Positions 8,646 to 19,461 of a stretch of 64,000 nucleotides of DNA are shown piece by piece. Below the pieces are notes generated by a model, which was given only the letters and a program-made list of their open reading frames with translations, did not search any database and was not told where the DNA came from. This DNA comes from an uncultured Paraprevotella sp. (GTDB lineage Bacteria; Bacteroidota; Bacteroidia; Bacteroidales; Bacteroidaceae), in NCBI GenBank assembly GCA_944321345.1, contig CALUKY010000002.1, forward strand, positions 155,021 to 219,020, in the 5' to 3' direction. Position 1 is the first letter of the stretch. Every line of letters begins with the position of its first letter. A program made the translations under genes and the position numbers.

Positions 8646-10805
8646 ATGGACTTTGACAGTAAAAAGATCATCCCCAGATATAGCCTGATTTTCATCTTTA
8701 TCGTGGCTTGGGGGCTTTATATTCTGGGAAATGCCGCATACCTGATGTTCTTTGAAAAAGAATATTGGGAAGAGGTCAGCAAGCAGCTGATTCAGGATGA
8801 TGTACCCATACCGGCCAATCGAGGGAATATACTCTCGGCAGACGGGCACATCATGGCCAGTTCTCTTCCGGAATATAAAATCTACATGGATTTCGTGGCA
8901 AGAGACAAGAATCCAAAAGTACAGCAAAAACTGCAGGAATGGCGAGATACCACATTAGAAAACAATATGGACTCGATCTGCGAAGGACTGCACCGGATAT
9001 TCCCGGATAAATCAGCAGCAGAATTCAAGGCACGCCTGTTGAAAGGGCGCAAAAAGAAAAGCAGTTACTGGCGCTTGTACCCCAAGCGTATTTCGTATAT
9101 CCAGTATCAGGAATGTAAAAAATTACCTTTATTCCGCGAAAAGCCCGGAAAAGGCGGATTCTATGCCGAAGAATTCAATCAGAGAAAGAAACCATACGGG
9201 TCACTGGCTACCCGAACCTTGGGTAATCTGTATGCCAGCAAGGATTCTGCCATTTATGGTCTGGAGCTCTCTTATGATTCCATTCTACGTGGAAAAAGCG
9301 GTGTGTCACACCGTGCCAAGGTGCGTAACAAATGGCTTAGCCTGATTGACGAACCTCCTGTAGATGGAAACGACATCATGACCACCATTGATGTAAGCAT
9401 GCAGGATGCCGCAGAAAAAGCCATTCTGAAGAAACTGAAAGAGATCAATGGCGATGTAGGTGTGGTGGTGCTTATGGAAGTGGCAACTGGAGATGTAAAA
9501 GCCATCGTGAACATGAGCAAACTGGCAGACGGCTCTTATTATGAAATCAAGAATAACGCTGTGGCCGACATGATGGAGCCTGGCTCAACATTCAAAACGG
9601 CTTCTATCATGGTTGCCCTTGAAGACAAAAAGATCACCAAGGATGACTTTATCGAAACAGGAAACGGCCAGTGGGAAATGTATGGTCAGAATATGAAAGA
9701 CCATAACTGGCGAAGAGGCGGATACGGAAAAATCAGCGTTCCGGAAGTGCTAATGTACTCTTCGAATATCGGAGTAAGCAGAATTATTGATGAACACTAC
9801 CGGAATAACCCTCAGGAATTCGTAAAAGGCCTGTACCGTGAGGGGGTAGGCATTCCGGTCGACATTCCGCTGGTCGGAGCCGGAAAGCCGAATGTCAGAA
9901 TGCCTAACAAGGAAAACTGGTCTAAAACCGCACTGCCTTGGATGAGTATCGGATATGAAACCCAGATACCTCCCATCTATACACTGATGTTCTATAACGC
10001 CATTGCCAATGGAGGCAAAATGGTAAAACCACGTTTTGTCAAGGCAGAAATGAAAGACGGAGAAATTATCCGGGAATTCCCGGTAGAGGTTGTCAAAGAA
10101 CAGATTTGCTCCAAGAGAACCTTACGCGACATTCAGGACATTCTGGAAATGGTGGTCAGCAAAGGGTTGGGAAAACAGGCAGGCTGCCCACAATTCAAGG
10201 TTTCCGGAAAAACCGGTACTGCTCAGGTTTCTAAAGGAAAAGGTGGATACAAATCCGGAGGTATGCACTATCTGGTCAGCTTCTGCGGATATTTCCCTTC
10301 AGATGCCCCCAAATACAGTTGTATCGTAGCCATTCAGAAATCCGGGCTTCCGGCTTCGGGAGGCGGTCAATGCGGTCCGGTATTCCGGGAAATAGCCCAA
10401 TCGGTCATGGCCAAGGGTGTATTTAGGGAAGTGCGAGAAGGAGCCGATTCCACCTCTATTTTTATCCCGGATGCGTTGGATGGAAATATGCAGGCTACCA
10501 TTCAGGTACTAAATGCACTGAATGTACCGTACCATACAGACTTTAATCAAGAAGAAAACCAGAATATCATTTGGGGAAAATCACAGAACAACGGAAACAA
10601 CATTACATTAGTATCGAATAAGTCTCCACACAATCTGGTACCCGATGTCATCGGTATGGGAGCCCGTGATGCTGTTTACCTGCTTGAAAGCAGGGGCCTT
10701 AATGTAAAAATTAAAGGAGTTGGAGAAGTCAAAAAACAGAGCATCGCGCCAAACACACAAATCAAAAAAGGACAAACTATTACCATTGAATTAAAAAAAT
10801 CATAA
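8646..10805 (+). CDS. ftsI: Penicillin-binding protein, septal transpeptidase with PASTA domain
   Basis: 719 aa. One N-terminal membrane anchor (about 13-35), a dimerisation/pedestal region (about 50-230), then the transpeptidase domain with catalytic Ser314 in S-T-F-K, S372-S-N and K522-T-G. The last about 60 residues form a PASTA domain ([17 protein letters not shown]..), typical of FtsI/SpoVD-like proteins of Bacteroidota. The enzyme cross-links septal peptidoglycan as partner of FtsW. It starts 1 bp after ftsL and its stop overlaps the murE start (TAATG), so translation is coupled. Confidence 0.96.
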   Translation: MDFDSKKIIPRYSLIFIFIVAWGLYILGNAAYLMFFEKEYWEEVSKQLIQDDVPIPANRGNILSADGHIMASSLPEYKIYMDFVARDKNPKVQQKLQEWRDTTLENNMDSICEGLHRIFPDKSAAEFKARLLKGRKKKSSYWRLYPKRISYIQYQECKKLPLFREKPGKGGFYAEEFNQRKKPYGSLATRTLGNLYASKDSAIYGLELSYDSILRGKSGVSHRAKVRNKWLSLIDEPPVDGNDIMTTIDVSMQDAAEKAILKKLKEINGDVGVVVLMEVATGDVKAIVNMSKLADGSYYEIKNNAVADMMEPGSTFKTASIMVALEDKKITKDDFIETGNGQWEMYGQNMKDHNWRRGGYGKISVPEVLMYSSNIGVSRIIDEHYRNNPQEFVKGLYREGVGIPVDIPLVGAGKPNVRMPNKENWSKTALPWMSIGYETQIPPIYTLMFYNAIANGGKMVKPRFVKAEMKDGEIIREFPVEVVKEQICSKRTLRDIQDILEMVVSKGLGKQAGCPQFKVSGKTGTAQVSKGKGGYKSGGMHYLVSFCGYFPSDAPKYSCIVAIQKSGLPASGGGQCGPVFREIAQSVMAKGVFREVREGADSTSIFIPDALDGNMQATIQVLNALNVPYHTDFNQEENQNIIWGKSQNNGNNITLVSNKSPHNLVPDVIGMGARDAVYLLESRGLNVKIKGVGEVKKQSIAPNTQIKKGQTITIELKKS

Positions 10806-12265
10806 TGATTATGAAACTTGAAGAACTATTTTCCGGAATTAAGGTAAACCAATATATTGGCAACAAAGAAGCTGACATTCAGGGACTGGACATTGACTCC
10901 AGAAATATCCGACCGGGATACCTGTTTATTGCCCTCAAAGGTACTGCCGCCGACGGTCATTCTTTTATCGGCAAAGCCATTGAATGCGGAGCTTGTGCAG
11001 TGTTATGCATGGACTTGCCGGAAACATTGCATCCGGAAGTGACATATATCCAGGTTAGCGATACCGAAGAGGCAGTAGGAAAAGTAGCGACCAATTTTTA
11101 CGGCAATCCGACTTCAAAAATGAAACTGATCGGAGTAACAGGCACCAATGGAAAAACGACTATTGCGACCTTGCTTTTCAATATGTTCAAGAAAATGGGT
11201 TACAAATGTGGCTTATGTTCTACCGTATGTAATTATATTCAGGACGAAGCCATACCGACCAACCATACGACTCCCGATCCGATCACCCTTAACCGACTGC
11301 TTGGAAGAATGGCAGACGAAGGTTGCGCATATGCTTTCATGGAAGTCAGCTCACATGCCGTAGCTCAGAAACGTATTGGCGGACTGACTTTTGCGGGTGG
11401 TATCTTCACAAACCTGACACGCGATCATCTGGACTACCACAAAACTTTTGAGAATTATCGGGACGCCAAAAAGGCATTCTTTGACAGCTTGCCGAAAGAT
11501 GCTTTTGCCATTACCAATGCTGACGATAAAAACGGTATGGTCATGGTGCAGAATACGGCTGCAACCGTAAAGACCTACTCCATGATGCGTATGGCAGACT
11601 TCAATGGCAAGATTCTGGAAGAATCATTCGATGGAATGTATCTCAGCATCAATGATCAGGAAGTCAGCGTTCCGTTCATCGGCCGTTTTAACGTATACAA
11701 CCTTCTGGCCGTATATGCAGCAACCGTTATGCTGGGCAAGGATCCGCAGAACACCTTGGTAACCCTGAGCACCATGACCCCGGTAAACGGTCGTTTTGAA
11801 ACGATACGCTCTCCCAAAGGTGTCACAGCCATTGTTGACTATGCGCATACCCCGGATGCACTGGTCAATGTTCTGAACACCATCAATGATATAGTAAAAG
11901 GAAAAAGTGCTGTCATTACTGTTTGTGGAGCCGGCGGAAACCGAGACAAAGGCAAGCGCCCGATTATGGCTCAGGAAGCGGCCAATCACAGCGACCGGGT
12001 TATCATTACCAGCGATAATCCGCGTTTCGAAAAGCCGGAAGATATCATAAAGGATATGACCGACGGACTGAACGCAGAGCAGGCACAGAAAACCATTACC
12101 ATCACCAACCGCAAGGAGGCCATCAAGGCAGCCTGCATGATGGCTCAGCCCAATGATGTTATTCTGGTGGCCGGAAAAGGACATGAAAATTATCAGGAAA
12201 TCGAAGGAGTGAAGCATCATTTTGACGATCACGAGGTTATTAAAGAATGTTTTGGAATTAATTGA
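10805..12265 (+). CDS. murE: UDP-N-acetylmuramoyl-L-alanyl-D-glutamate--2,6-diaminopimelate ligase
   Basis: 486 aa. Mur ligase that adds meso-diaminopimelate to UDP-MurNAc-L-Ala-D-Glu in the cytoplasm. The ATP-binding loop GTNGKT is at 113-118, the middle domain has N-H-T-T-P-D and F-M-E-V-S-S-H-A, and the substrate-selecting motif D404-N-P-R marks a mesoDAP enzyme rather than a lysine-adding one. The ATG overlaps the ftsI stop; an alternative in-frame ATG lies two codons later (10811). A 9-bp gap leads to mraY. Confidence 0.97.
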   Translation: MIMKLEELFSGIKVNQYIGNKEADIQGLDIDSRNIRPGYLFIALKGTAADGHSFIGKAIECGACAVLCMDLPETLHPEVTYIQVSDTEEAVGKVATNFYGNPTSKMKLIGVTGTNGKTTIATLLFNMFKKMGYKCGLCSTVCNYIQDEAIPTNHTTPDPITLNRLLGRMADEGCAYAFMEVSSHAVAQKRIGGLTFAGGIFTNLTRDHLDYHKTFENYRDAKKAFFDSLPKDAFAITNADDKNGMVMVQNTAATVKTYSMMRMADFNGKILEESFDGMYLSINDQEVSVPFIGRFNVYNLLAVYAATVMLGKDPQNTLVTLSTMTPVNGRFETIRSPKGVTAIVDYAHTPDALVNVLNTINDIVKGKSAVITVCGAGGNRDKGKRPIMAQEAANHSDRVIITSDNPRFEKPEDIIKDMTDGLNAEQAQKTITITNRKEAIKAACMMAQPNDVILVAGKGHENYQEIEGVKHHFDDHEVIKECFGIN

Positions 12266-12274
12266 ATATAGGTC

Positions 12275-13540
12275 ATGCTATACTATTTGTTCAGATATCT
12301 GGAAGAGTTCGGAATACCGGGATCACACATGTGGACCTATATTTCATTCCGCTCACTGCTCACACTGATTCTGTCGCTGGTCATCTCTGCGTGGTTCGGA
12401 GAGTATTTCATCAAATGGATGAAACGACATAATGTAAGCGAAGCGCAACGCGACAAAAGCATTGATCCGTATGGAGTAGAAAAAAAGGGAGTACCGACAA
12501 TGGGCGGTGTCATCATTCTGGTATCAATCATTGTACCTTGTCTGCTGTTTGGTCGTCTGCGTAATATTTATATGATTCTGATGCTGGTTACGACCATATG
12601 GCTTGGAGCACTGGGGTTTGCCGACGATTATATCAAGATGAAAATAACCAAAGACGGACTGAAACCGATATACAAACTCATCGGACAGACGTTATTGGGT
12701 CTGTTTGTCGGACTGACCCTATGGCTTAGTCCGGACGCCGTAATTCGGGAAAATGTAACCATGCAACGTTCCGGAAACCAGGAGATTGTAGTACACAAAA
12801 GTGAAAAGGTGAAATCTACCTGCACAACCATCCCGTTTGTCAAAAACAACAATCTGGACTATACAGAGCTTGTCAGCTTTTGTGGAAAATATAAAACTGC
12901 TGCCGGATGGCTGTTGTTTGTCATCATGACCACTATCGTAGTAGTTGCCGTATCCAACGGCTCCAACCTGAATGACGGAATGGATGGCATGACGGCCGGA
13001 AATTCTGCCATTATCGGAGTTGCACTCGGCATCTTTGCTTATGTATCCAGCCATATTGAATTTGCCAGCTACCTGAATATCATGTATATCCCCGAATCGC
13101 AGGAGCTGGTTATCTTCATCTGCGCCTTTATCGGAGCCTTGGTCGGTTTCTTATGGTATAATGCCTATCCAGCTCAGATCTTTATGGGAGACACCGGTAG
13201 TCTGGCAATCGGAGGTATTATTGCCGTGACAGCCATCATCATCCATAAAGAACTGCTGATTCCGATCTTGTGCTTCGTATTCCTGATGGAAAGTTTAAGT
13301 GTAATCCTACAGGTCAATGTCGCAAAATGGGGAAACAAGAGAGGGAAAAAACTCAGGGTATTCAAACGGGCACCGATACACGACACATTCCGCGTAAAGC
13401 CCGGACAACTGGCACCGGATGTCAAAGTATTCTTGAACTGGCCTAAAGGATGCTGGTTGGAATCAAAGATCACAGTGCGTTTCTGGATCATCACCATCAT
13501 CATGGCCGCCTTGTCTATCATCACATTAAAAATAAGATAA
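12275..13540 (+). CDS. mraY: Phospho-N-acetylmuramoyl-pentapeptide-transferase
   Basis: 421 aa polytopic membrane enzyme that makes lipid I from UDP-MurNAc-pentapeptide and undecaprenyl phosphate. The catalytic aspartate pair is D117-D118 in FADDY; N-L-N-D-G-M-D-G and the C-terminal H-D-T-F-R loop are also present. A hydrophilic insertion of about 45 residues (about 150-195) enlarges an extracytoplasmic loop compared with the 360-aa E. coli protein, a feature I recall from Bacteroidota homologues. Lies between murE (9 bp) and murD (16 bp) in the dcw operon. Confidence 0.96.
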   Translation: MLYYLFRYLEEFGIPGSHMWTYISFRSLLTLILSLVISAWFGEYFIKWMKRHNVSEAQRDKSIDPYGVEKKGVPTMGGVIILVSIIVPCLLFGRLRNIYMILMLVTTIWLGALGFADDYIKMKITKDGLKPIYKLIGQTLLGLFVGLTLWLSPDAVIRENVTMQRSGNQEIVVHKSEKVKSTCTTIPFVKNNNLDYTELVSFCGKYKTAAGWLLFVIMTTIVVVAVSNGSNLNDGMDGMTAGNSAIIGVALGIFAYVSSHIEFASYLNIMYIPESQELVIFICAFIGALVGFLWYNAYPAQIFMGDTGSLAIGGIIAVTAIIIHKELLIPILCFVFLMESLSVILQVNVAKWGNKRGKKLRVFKRAPIHDTFRVKPGQLAPDVKVFLNWPKGCWLESKITVRFWIITIIMAALSIITLKIR

Positions 13541-13556
13541 AGAAAACAGATAAATC

Positions 13557-14891
13557 ATGAAAAAAAGAATTGTAGTATTAGGAGCTGCCGAAAGTGGAGC
13601 CGGTGCGGCAGTGCTGGCTCTGAAGAAAGGTTTTGACGTCTTTGTATCAGACATGGGTCCGATTAAGGAACGTTATAAAAATATGCTCGACAGCTATGGT
13701 ATTACTTGGGAAGAAAAGCAACATACCGAGGAACTGATTCTCAACGCAGATGAAGTCATCAAAAGTCCGGGTATTCCGGAAAATGCCCCTATGGTTTTAA
13801 AGATCAAGGAAAAAAACATTCCTATCATCTCTGAAATTGAATTTGCCGGACGGTATACACGTGCAAAAATGATCTGCATCACAGGAAGCAATGGCAAGAC
13901 GACCACAACCTCTCTGATCTATCACATATTTAAAAATGCCGGATACAATGTGGGACTGGCTGGAAATATCGGCCAAAGTCTGGCATTACAGGTTGCTGAA
14001 AAGGATTATGACTATTATGTTATCGAACTGAGCAGTTTCCAATTGGACAACATGTATCAGTTCCGTGCCAACATTGCCGTGTTGCTGAACATTACTCCAG
14101 ATCACCTGGACCGTTATGACAACTGCATGCAAAATTATGTAGACTCCAAAATGCGCATTCTACAGAATCAGACCGAAGAAGACGCTTTTGTTTATTGGGC
14201 AGATGATCCGATCATTAAGAAAGAGCTACAAAAATATGGCATCAAGGCACAAACCTGTCCTTTCTCAATCATCCGCAAAGAAGGTATGATCGGTTATATT
14301 GAAGACGGACAATATGTTATAGAAACCCCCACTCCATTCAATATGGAACTGGAAGCTCTTTCTCTGACCGGAAAACATAATCTGTACAATTCATTGGCTG
14401 CCGGTATCTCCGCGAAAATAGCCCATGTAAAGAACGAGGATCTTCGAGAAAGTCTGGGTAATTTTGAGGGCGTAGAGCATCGCCTCGAGAAAGTAGCCCG
14501 TGTACGCGGAGTTGAATATATCAATGACTCAAAAGCGACCAACGTAGATGCTTGCTGGTATGCTTTGGAAAGCATGACAACTCCTACTATCCTGATCCTA
14601 GGAGGTAAAGACAAAGGTAATGATTATCACGCCATAGAAGAACTTGTACGCAAAAAATGCTCGGGATTGGTATTCCTGGGAGCAGACAACACCAAACTCC
14701 ATCAGTTCTTTGACGGATTTGGAATCCCAATAGCAGACACCCATAACATGAAAGACTGCATAGAAGCCTGCTATAAAATGGCTCGTCCGGGTGATACTGT
14801 ATTGCTGAGTCCTTGTTGTGCCAGCTTCGATTTATTCAAAAATATGGAGGACCGAGGTGAACAATTCAAAACTTTGGTTCGCTCCTTGTAA
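13557..14891 (+). CDS. murD: UDP-N-acetylmuramoylalanine--D-glutamate ligase
   Basis: 444 aa. Adds D-glutamate to UDP-MurNAc-L-Ala. The N-terminal Rossmann-like domain has V-V-L-G-A-A-E-S-G-A-G; the ATPase loop GSNGKT is at residues 110-115; the central domain shows E-L-S-S-F-Q-L and I-T-P-D-H-L-D-R; the C-terminal domain shows N-D-S-K-A-T-N and L-S-P-C-C-A-S-F-D. Full length, ATG start, 21 bp before ftsW. Confidence 0.97.
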   Translation: MKKRIVVLGAAESGAGAAVLALKKGFDVFVSDMGPIKERYKNMLDSYGITWEEKQHTEELILNADEVIKSPGIPENAPMVLKIKEKNIPIISEIEFAGRYTRAKMICITGSNGKTTTTSLIYHIFKNAGYNVGLAGNIGQSLALQVAEKDYDYYVIELSSFQLDNMYQFRANIAVLLNITPDHLDRYDNCMQNYVDSKMRILQNQTEEDAFVYWADDPIIKKELQKYGIKAQTCPFSIIRKEGMIGYIEDGQYVIETPTPFNMELEALSLTGKHNLYNSLAAGISAKIAHVKNEDLRESLGNFEGVEHRLEKVARVRGVEYINDSKATNVDACWYALESMTTPTILILGGKDKGNDYHAIEELVRKKCSGLVFLGADNTKLHQFFDGFGIPIADTHNMKDCIEACYKMARPGDTVLLSPCCASFDLFKNMEDRGEQFKTLVRSL

Positions 14892-14912
14892 TATCATTAT
14901 AATTAAATAGGT

Positions 14913-16121
14913 ATGAAACTTCCAGCCGTATTTCTCAAAAGGCAATCCATCCTCCAGGGCGACTTTGGCATCTGGATGGTGTTTTTCCTCTTGTGTACCA
15001 TATCCATCATCGAGGTATATAGCGCCTCGAGCAATATGAGTTACCAGACAGGCGCCTTTTGGCGACCTGTACTGGAACATGCAGGATATTTTTTTATCGG
15101 CTTTCTGTTTACTTTTGTCGTACATAAAATACCTTGCCGCTATTTTAAACTGATTCCGCTAGGAGCCATGCCCGTTTCTGTATTATTACTGATACTCACG
15201 CTGTTTGCAGAGAAGGTAAATAATGCATCACGTTGGTATGGCATCGGAGGCATATCCTTTCAGCCCTCAGAAATAGCCAAATGGACGCTCGTGGTCTACG
15301 TGTCGCTGATCTTGTCTCATATGCAAACTGAAAAAGGAGCAGACAAGCAGGCTTTCGGATTTATATTCTGGCCCGCAGTCATATTCTGTGCACTGATTTT
15401 CCCGGAAAACTTTTCTACGGCAGCCATGACCTTTTTAATAACGATCATTATGATGTTCATCGGCCGTGTTCCCTGGAAACAATTGGGAAAGCTACTCGGA
15501 GTATTGGCTCTTGCTGGCGGTTTGGCATTCAGTTTTTTGAAATACACTCCGCAAGAACAAATTGAATCCTTAAGCAAACAGCCCGGACTGCACCGTCTGG
15601 AAACCTGGGCGAACCGCCTGAGAGATCATTCTGAAGAAACAGTGGATGCCAAGGCATACAATATACGGGAAAACACACAGGTAGCTCATGCCCGAATTGC
15701 CATCGCATCCTCCAACATATTAGGAAAAGGACCGGGAAACTCCGTAGAACGCGACTTTCTGCCGCAACCTTTTTCCGACTTCATATATGCCATTATTGTC
15801 GAGGAAACAGGATTATTAGGAGGAGCAGCTGTTATGTTTCTCTATTTTATCCTACTATTCCGCACTTCATTGATAGCCTCCCGGTGCGAAAGGTCTTTTC
15901 CGGCTTTTCTGATCATGGGACTAGCCATTATGATGGTGATTCAGGCTATGATCAATATGGCAGTGGCCGTAGGCGTGTTCCCTGTCACCGGCCAACCCTT
16001 ACCGTTAGTCAGCAAGGGAGGAACATCTACCGTAATGAACTGTATCTATATCGGTATGATACTCAGTGTGAGCCGATCATCTAAAAAAAGAAGTGAAATA
16101 GCAGAGTCAGAAGTAGAATAA
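14913..16121 (+). CDS. ftsW: Septal peptidoglycan glycosyltransferase FtsW (SEDS)
   Basis: 402 aa with about ten membrane segments and SEDS-family signatures: Y-S-A-S-S near the N-terminus, W-Y-G-I-G-G-I-S-F-Q-P-S-E, a periplasmic loop with A-H-A-R-I-A-I-A-S-S and F-S-D-F-I-Y-A-I-I-V-E-E, and a C-terminal P-L-P-L-V-S-K-G-G-T-S. FtsW polymerises lipid II at the septum together with FtsI. It is the last gene before a 94-bp gap that contains a promoter for murG. Confidence 0.96.
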   Translation: MKLPAVFLKRQSILQGDFGIWMVFFLLCTISIIEVYSASSNMSYQTGAFWRPVLEHAGYFFIGFLFTFVVHKIPCRYFKLIPLGAMPVSVLLLILTLFAEKVNNASRWYGIGGISFQPSEIAKWTLVVYVSLILSHMQTEKGADKQAFGFIFWPAVIFCALIFPENFSTAAMTFLITIIMMFIGRVPWKQLGKLLGVLALAGGLAFSFLKYTPQEQIESLSKQPGLHRLETWANRLRDHSEETVDAKAYNIRENTQVAHARIAIASSNILGKGPGNSVERDFLPQPFSDFIYAIIVEETGLLGGAAVMFLYFILLFRTSLIASRCERSFPAFLIMGLAIMMVIQAMINMAVAVGVFPVTGQPLPLVSKGGTSTVMNCIYIGMILSVSRSSKKRSEIAESEVE

Positions 16122-16162
16122 AGAGGAGAGAAAGCATTTACTTAAAAAATTATAAGACTTCG

Positions 16163-16194
16163 TTGTTTATATAGGATTTTTATTGCTATTTTTG
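16163..16194 (+). promoter_or_regulatory. Internal dcw promoter before murG
   Basis: TTG at 16163-16165, a 21-nt spacer, then TATTTTTG at 16187-16194, a near-consensus Bacteroides promoter (TTTG-N19-21-TAnnTTTG). It sits 22 bp upstream of the murG ATG in the only sizeable gap of the dcw cluster, so murG-murC-ftsQ-ftsA-ftsZ can probably be transcribed independently of the upstream genes. Confidence 0.6.
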
Positions 16195-16215
16195 CTGTCA
16201 TTAATATTATAAGGT

Positions 16216-17346
16216 ATGAAAGAGGAGCTAAGAATCATCATCAGTGGTGGAGGAACCGGCGGACATATATTCCCGGCAATATCTATTGCCAATGCACTGA
16301 AGGAACAACATCCCGAATGTAAAATTCTATTCGTGGGTGCTGAGGGAAGAATGGAAATGAAAAAAGTGCCTGCTGCAGGTTACGAAATCAAAGCGCTCCC
16401 GATCTGTGGTTTTGACCGGAAAAACCTGCTCAAGAATATCAGCGTTCTTTACAAGATATTTAAAAGCAGAAGAATGGCGCGGCAGATTCTCAAACAATTC
16501 AAACCCATGGCGGCAGTCGGTGTGGGAGGATATGCAAGCGGTCCGACATTAAATGTAGCAGAAAGTATGGGTATCCCGACACTGCTACAGGAACAAAACT
16601 CTTATGCAGGTGTAACCAACAAACTGCTGGCAAAAAATGCCGACCGCATTTGTGTGGCTTATGAAGGTATGGAACGTTTTTTTCCTAAAGAAAAAATTGT
16701 CCTCACAGGCAATCCGGTTAGACAAGATTTGCTGACTTGCCAGAAGAGCCGCGAAGAAATCCTGCAAAAATTTGGTCTGAAACCGGAACGAAAAACGGTC
16801 CTGATCATAGGAGGCAGCCTGGGGGCACGTACTATCAATCAAAGTGTACTAGGCAGCCTGCAGATCATAAAAGACAGTGAAGTGCAAATCATCTGGCAAA
16901 CCGGAGGCTTCTATATTGAAGAAATCCGAAAAACACTGGCACAAAATGGTCAGCCGGACAATCTTTTTGTCACTGACTTCATAACTCATATGGATGAAGC
17001 ATATGCTGTGGCAGATCTGGTTATTTCCAGAGCCGGTGCCAGCAGTATTTCAGAGTTATGCCTGTTGGGAAAGGCTTCCATCCTGGTACCTTCGCCTAAT
17101 GTGGCAGAAGATCACCAAACCAAGAATGCACTGGCTCTAGTCCATAAAAACGCAGCTCTTTTTGTAAAAGACTGCGAAGCAGTCCAACGTCTTATTCCAA
17201 TGGCACTTGAAACTTGCCAGGATTCAGATTTGTTGAAAAGCCTTGCTGAGAACAGCCTGAAAATGTCTTTCAAGGACTCTGCGAATGTCATTGCCGAGGA
17301 AGTATATCAGCTTGCCATTAAATACAGAGATAAAAAAAAGAAATAA
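16216..17346 (+). CDS. murG: UDP-N-acetylglucosamine--N-acetylmuramyl-(pentapeptide) pyrophosphoryl-undecaprenol GlcNAc transferase
   Basis: 376 aa GT28 enzyme that converts lipid I to lipid II at the inner membrane. The glycine-rich loop SGGGTGGH spans residues 10-17; a second G-loop (I-G-G-S-L-G-A-R) opens the C-terminal domain; S-R-A-G-A-S-S-I-S-E-L and P-N-V-A-E-D-H-Q-T-K-N-A bind the UDP-GlcNAc donor. It has its own promoter (16163-16194) and is followed 3 bp later by murC. Confidence 0.97.
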   Translation: MKEELRIIISGGGTGGHIFPAISIANALKEQHPECKILFVGAEGRMEMKKVPAAGYEIKALPICGFDRKNLLKNISVLYKIFKSRRMARQILKQFKPMAAVGVGGYASGPTLNVAESMGIPTLLQEQNSYAGVTNKLLAKNADRICVAYEGMERFFPKEKIVLTGNPVRQDLLTCQKSREEILQKFGLKPERKTVLIIGGSLGARTINQSVLGSLQIIKDSEVQIIWQTGGFYIEEIRKTLAQNGQPDNLFVTDFITHMDEAYAVADLVISRAGASSISELCLLGKASILVPSPNVAEDHQTKNALALVHKNAALFVKDCEAVQRLIPMALETCQDSDLLKSLAENSLKMSFKDSANVIAEEVYQLAIKYRDKKKK

Positions 17347-17349
17347 CAC

Positions 17350-18726
17350 ATGGAAATTAACAATATAAAAGCAGTATATTTTATCGGAATCGGCGGTATT
17401 GGCATGAGTGCCATCGCCCGCTATTTCCTGAATAAAGGGGTGGTGGTAGGAGGATACGACCGTACTCCCAGCGAACTGACAAAGAAACTGGAAGAAGAAG
17501 GTGCTTTTATTCATTACGAAGAAAACATTGAACTGATTCCACAAGCTTGCAAGAATCAGGAGTCGGCATTGATAATCTACACACCGGCAATCCCAGCCAG
17601 TCACAAGGAACTGATCTATTTTAAAGAAAACCAGTTCGATCTGCAGAAACGCGCCCAAGTTCTTGGTACCCTGACTCGTGCCCACAAAGGACTGTGTGTT
17701 GCAGGTACACACGGAAAAACGACCACAACTTCAATGGCTGCGCACATTCTTCATAACAGCCATGTGGACTGTAATGCCTTTCTGGGGGGAATTACCAAAA
17801 ACTATGGCACGAACTACATCTTATCAGCAAAAAGCGATTACGTAGTTATCGAAGCTGATGAATTTGACCGTTCATTCCATTGGCTAACTCCATATGCCTC
17901 TGTGATTACGGCAACCGACCCAGACCATTTGGATATTTATGGAACCAAGGAAGCTTATCTGGAAAGTTTCTCTAAATACAGCTCTTTAATACAACCGGGA
18001 GGATATCTGGTGTTACACAAGGATCTGGAAATGGAGGCACACGTACAAGAAAACGTAACAGTTTACTCATATAGCCGCCATGAAGGTGATTTCCATGCGG
18101 AAAATATCCGTATCGGCAACGGAGAAATATTCTTTGACCTGGTATCTCCATTTGAAAACATAAAAGACATTCAGCTGGGTGTACCGGTAAGCATCAATAT
18201 TGAAAACAGCATCGGAGCCATGGCACTCGCACAAATTGCCGGTGCCACAGCTCAGGAAATAAAGACCGCAATGGCATCTTTCCGAGGCGTAGACCGTCGT
18301 TTCGACTTCAAGATCAAAAACGACCATATAGTTTTCCTTACAGATTATGCTCACCATCCGGAAGAAATACGACAAAGCATTCGTTCTATTAAAGAACTAT
18401 ATGCGGATAAAAAAATAACGGCAATCTTCCAACCGCATCTTTATTCCCGTACAAGAGACTTCTTTAAAGAATTTGCGGAAGGACTTTCTTTGGCTAATGA
18501 TGTGATTTTATTGGATATATATCCGGCACGTGAAGCCCCGATACCGGGAGTAACCAGCAAATTAATCTATGACAATCTGGCACCGGATGTTACCAAAAGA
18601 ATGTGTACCAAAGATGAATTGCTTGATCTGATACAAAATTCAGATTTTGACGTTCTAATAGCTTTGGGAGCCGGAGATATTGAGAATTATGCTCCTCAAA
18701 TAGCAGAAATACTGAAAGATAAATGA
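17350..18726 (+). CDS. murC: UDP-N-acetylmuramate--L-alanine ligase
   Basis: 458 aa. First ATP-dependent ligase of the stem peptide. The N-terminal G-I-G-G-I-G-M-S loop (13-20) binds the UDP-sugar, GTHGKT is at 119-124, and the middle domain has E-A-D-E-F-D-R and T-D-P-D-H-L-D. The C-terminal domain has D-Y-A-H-H-P and F-Q-P-H-L-Y-S-R-T. Its TGA overlaps the ftsQ ATG by four bases (ATGA), a sign of translational coupling. Confidence 0.97.
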   Translation: MEINNIKAVYFIGIGGIGMSAIARYFLNKGVVVGGYDRTPSELTKKLEEEGAFIHYEENIELIPQACKNQESALIIYTPAIPASHKELIYFKENQFDLQKRAQVLGTLTRAHKGLCVAGTHGKTTTTSMAAHILHNSHVDCNAFLGGITKNYGTNYILSAKSDYVVIEADEFDRSFHWLTPYASVITATDPDHLDIYGTKEAYLESFSKYSSLIQPGGYLVLHKDLEMEAHVQENVTVYSYSRHEGDFHAENIRIGNGEIFFDLVSPFENIKDIQLGVPVSINIENSIGAMALAQIAGATAQEIKTAMASFRGVDRRFDFKIKNDHIVFLTDYAHHPEEIRQSIRSIKELYADKKITAIFQPHLYSRTRDFFKEFAEGLSLANDVILLDIYPAREAPIPGVTSKLIYDNLAPDVTKRMCTKDELLDLIQNSDFDVLIALGAGDIENYAPQIAEILKDK

Positions 18727-19460
18727 TAAAAAAACTTTTATTATTCATAGCAGTCATTGTTCTGGCCGGATATTTCATAGCAGCTGTCACGGTTCTCAAC
18801 AAGCCCAAAGAAGGACAGATTTGCGAGCAAGTAGAGATTCTGATTGAAGACAGCATAAAACATTGCTTGATTAACGAAAAAGATATTGAACGGTATTTAA
18901 TCCGGAATAAGATATTTCCAAAAGGGAAAACAATGCAGGAAATAGACCTTCTGAAAATGGAAAATGTCCTGAAGAAAAGCCCTTATATAGATCAAGCCAC
19001 TTGCTATAAAACCGCAACCGGGTCCATCTGCATTAAAGTCAGTTCCCGGCAGGTTATACTTCATATTATCAGCAATTCCGGAGAAGACTACTATCTGGAC
19101 AATCTGGGAAATCCTGTCCCGAAGTCTTCATATTTTGCAGATACACCAATTGTAACCGGAGAGGTAAGCAAGCAATATGCCAAACAGAAGCTCACGACAT
19201 TAGGCAAAATCATACAAAAAGATCCGTTTTGGAACAAACAGGTAGAGCAAATCAATGTACTGCCTGACGGCAAATTGGAAATGATACCACGAGTTGGAAA
19301 ACATACTATCCTGCTGGGGCCTCCAAATGAATTTCAGAAAAAGCTGGACAAATTGAAGATTTTCTATGAAAAAGGACTCAGTCAGGTAGGATGGAACAAA
19401 TACTCAGACATAAGTCTGGAGTATAAGGATCAGATAATATGTACAAAAAATAAAGAATAA
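18723..19460 (+). CDS. ftsQ: Cell division protein FtsQ
   Basis: 245 aa; a short cytoplasmic start, one membrane helix (about 4-24), then a periplasmic POTRA-like region (about 35-105, with D-I-E-R-Y-L-I and L-K-K-S-P-Y-I-D) and an FtsQ-type beta domain. Sequence conservation is low, as usual for FtsQ in Bacteroidota; identification rests on topology, the K-S-P-[YW]-I motif and position between murC and ftsA. It overlaps murC by 4 bp and ends 1 bp before ftsA. Confidence 0.92.
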   Translation: MIKKLLLFIAVIVLAGYFIAAVTVLNKPKEGQICEQVEILIEDSIKHCLINEKDIERYLIRNKIFPKGKTMQEIDLLKMENVLKKSPYIDQATCYKTATGSICIKVSSRQVILHIISNSGEDYYLDNLGNPVPKSSYFADTPIVTGEVSKQYAKQKLTTLGKIIQKDPFWNKQVEQINVLPDGKLEMIPRVGKHTILLGPPNEFQKKLDKLKIFYEKGLSQVGWNKYSDISLEYKDQIICTKNKE

Positions 19461-19461
19461 A

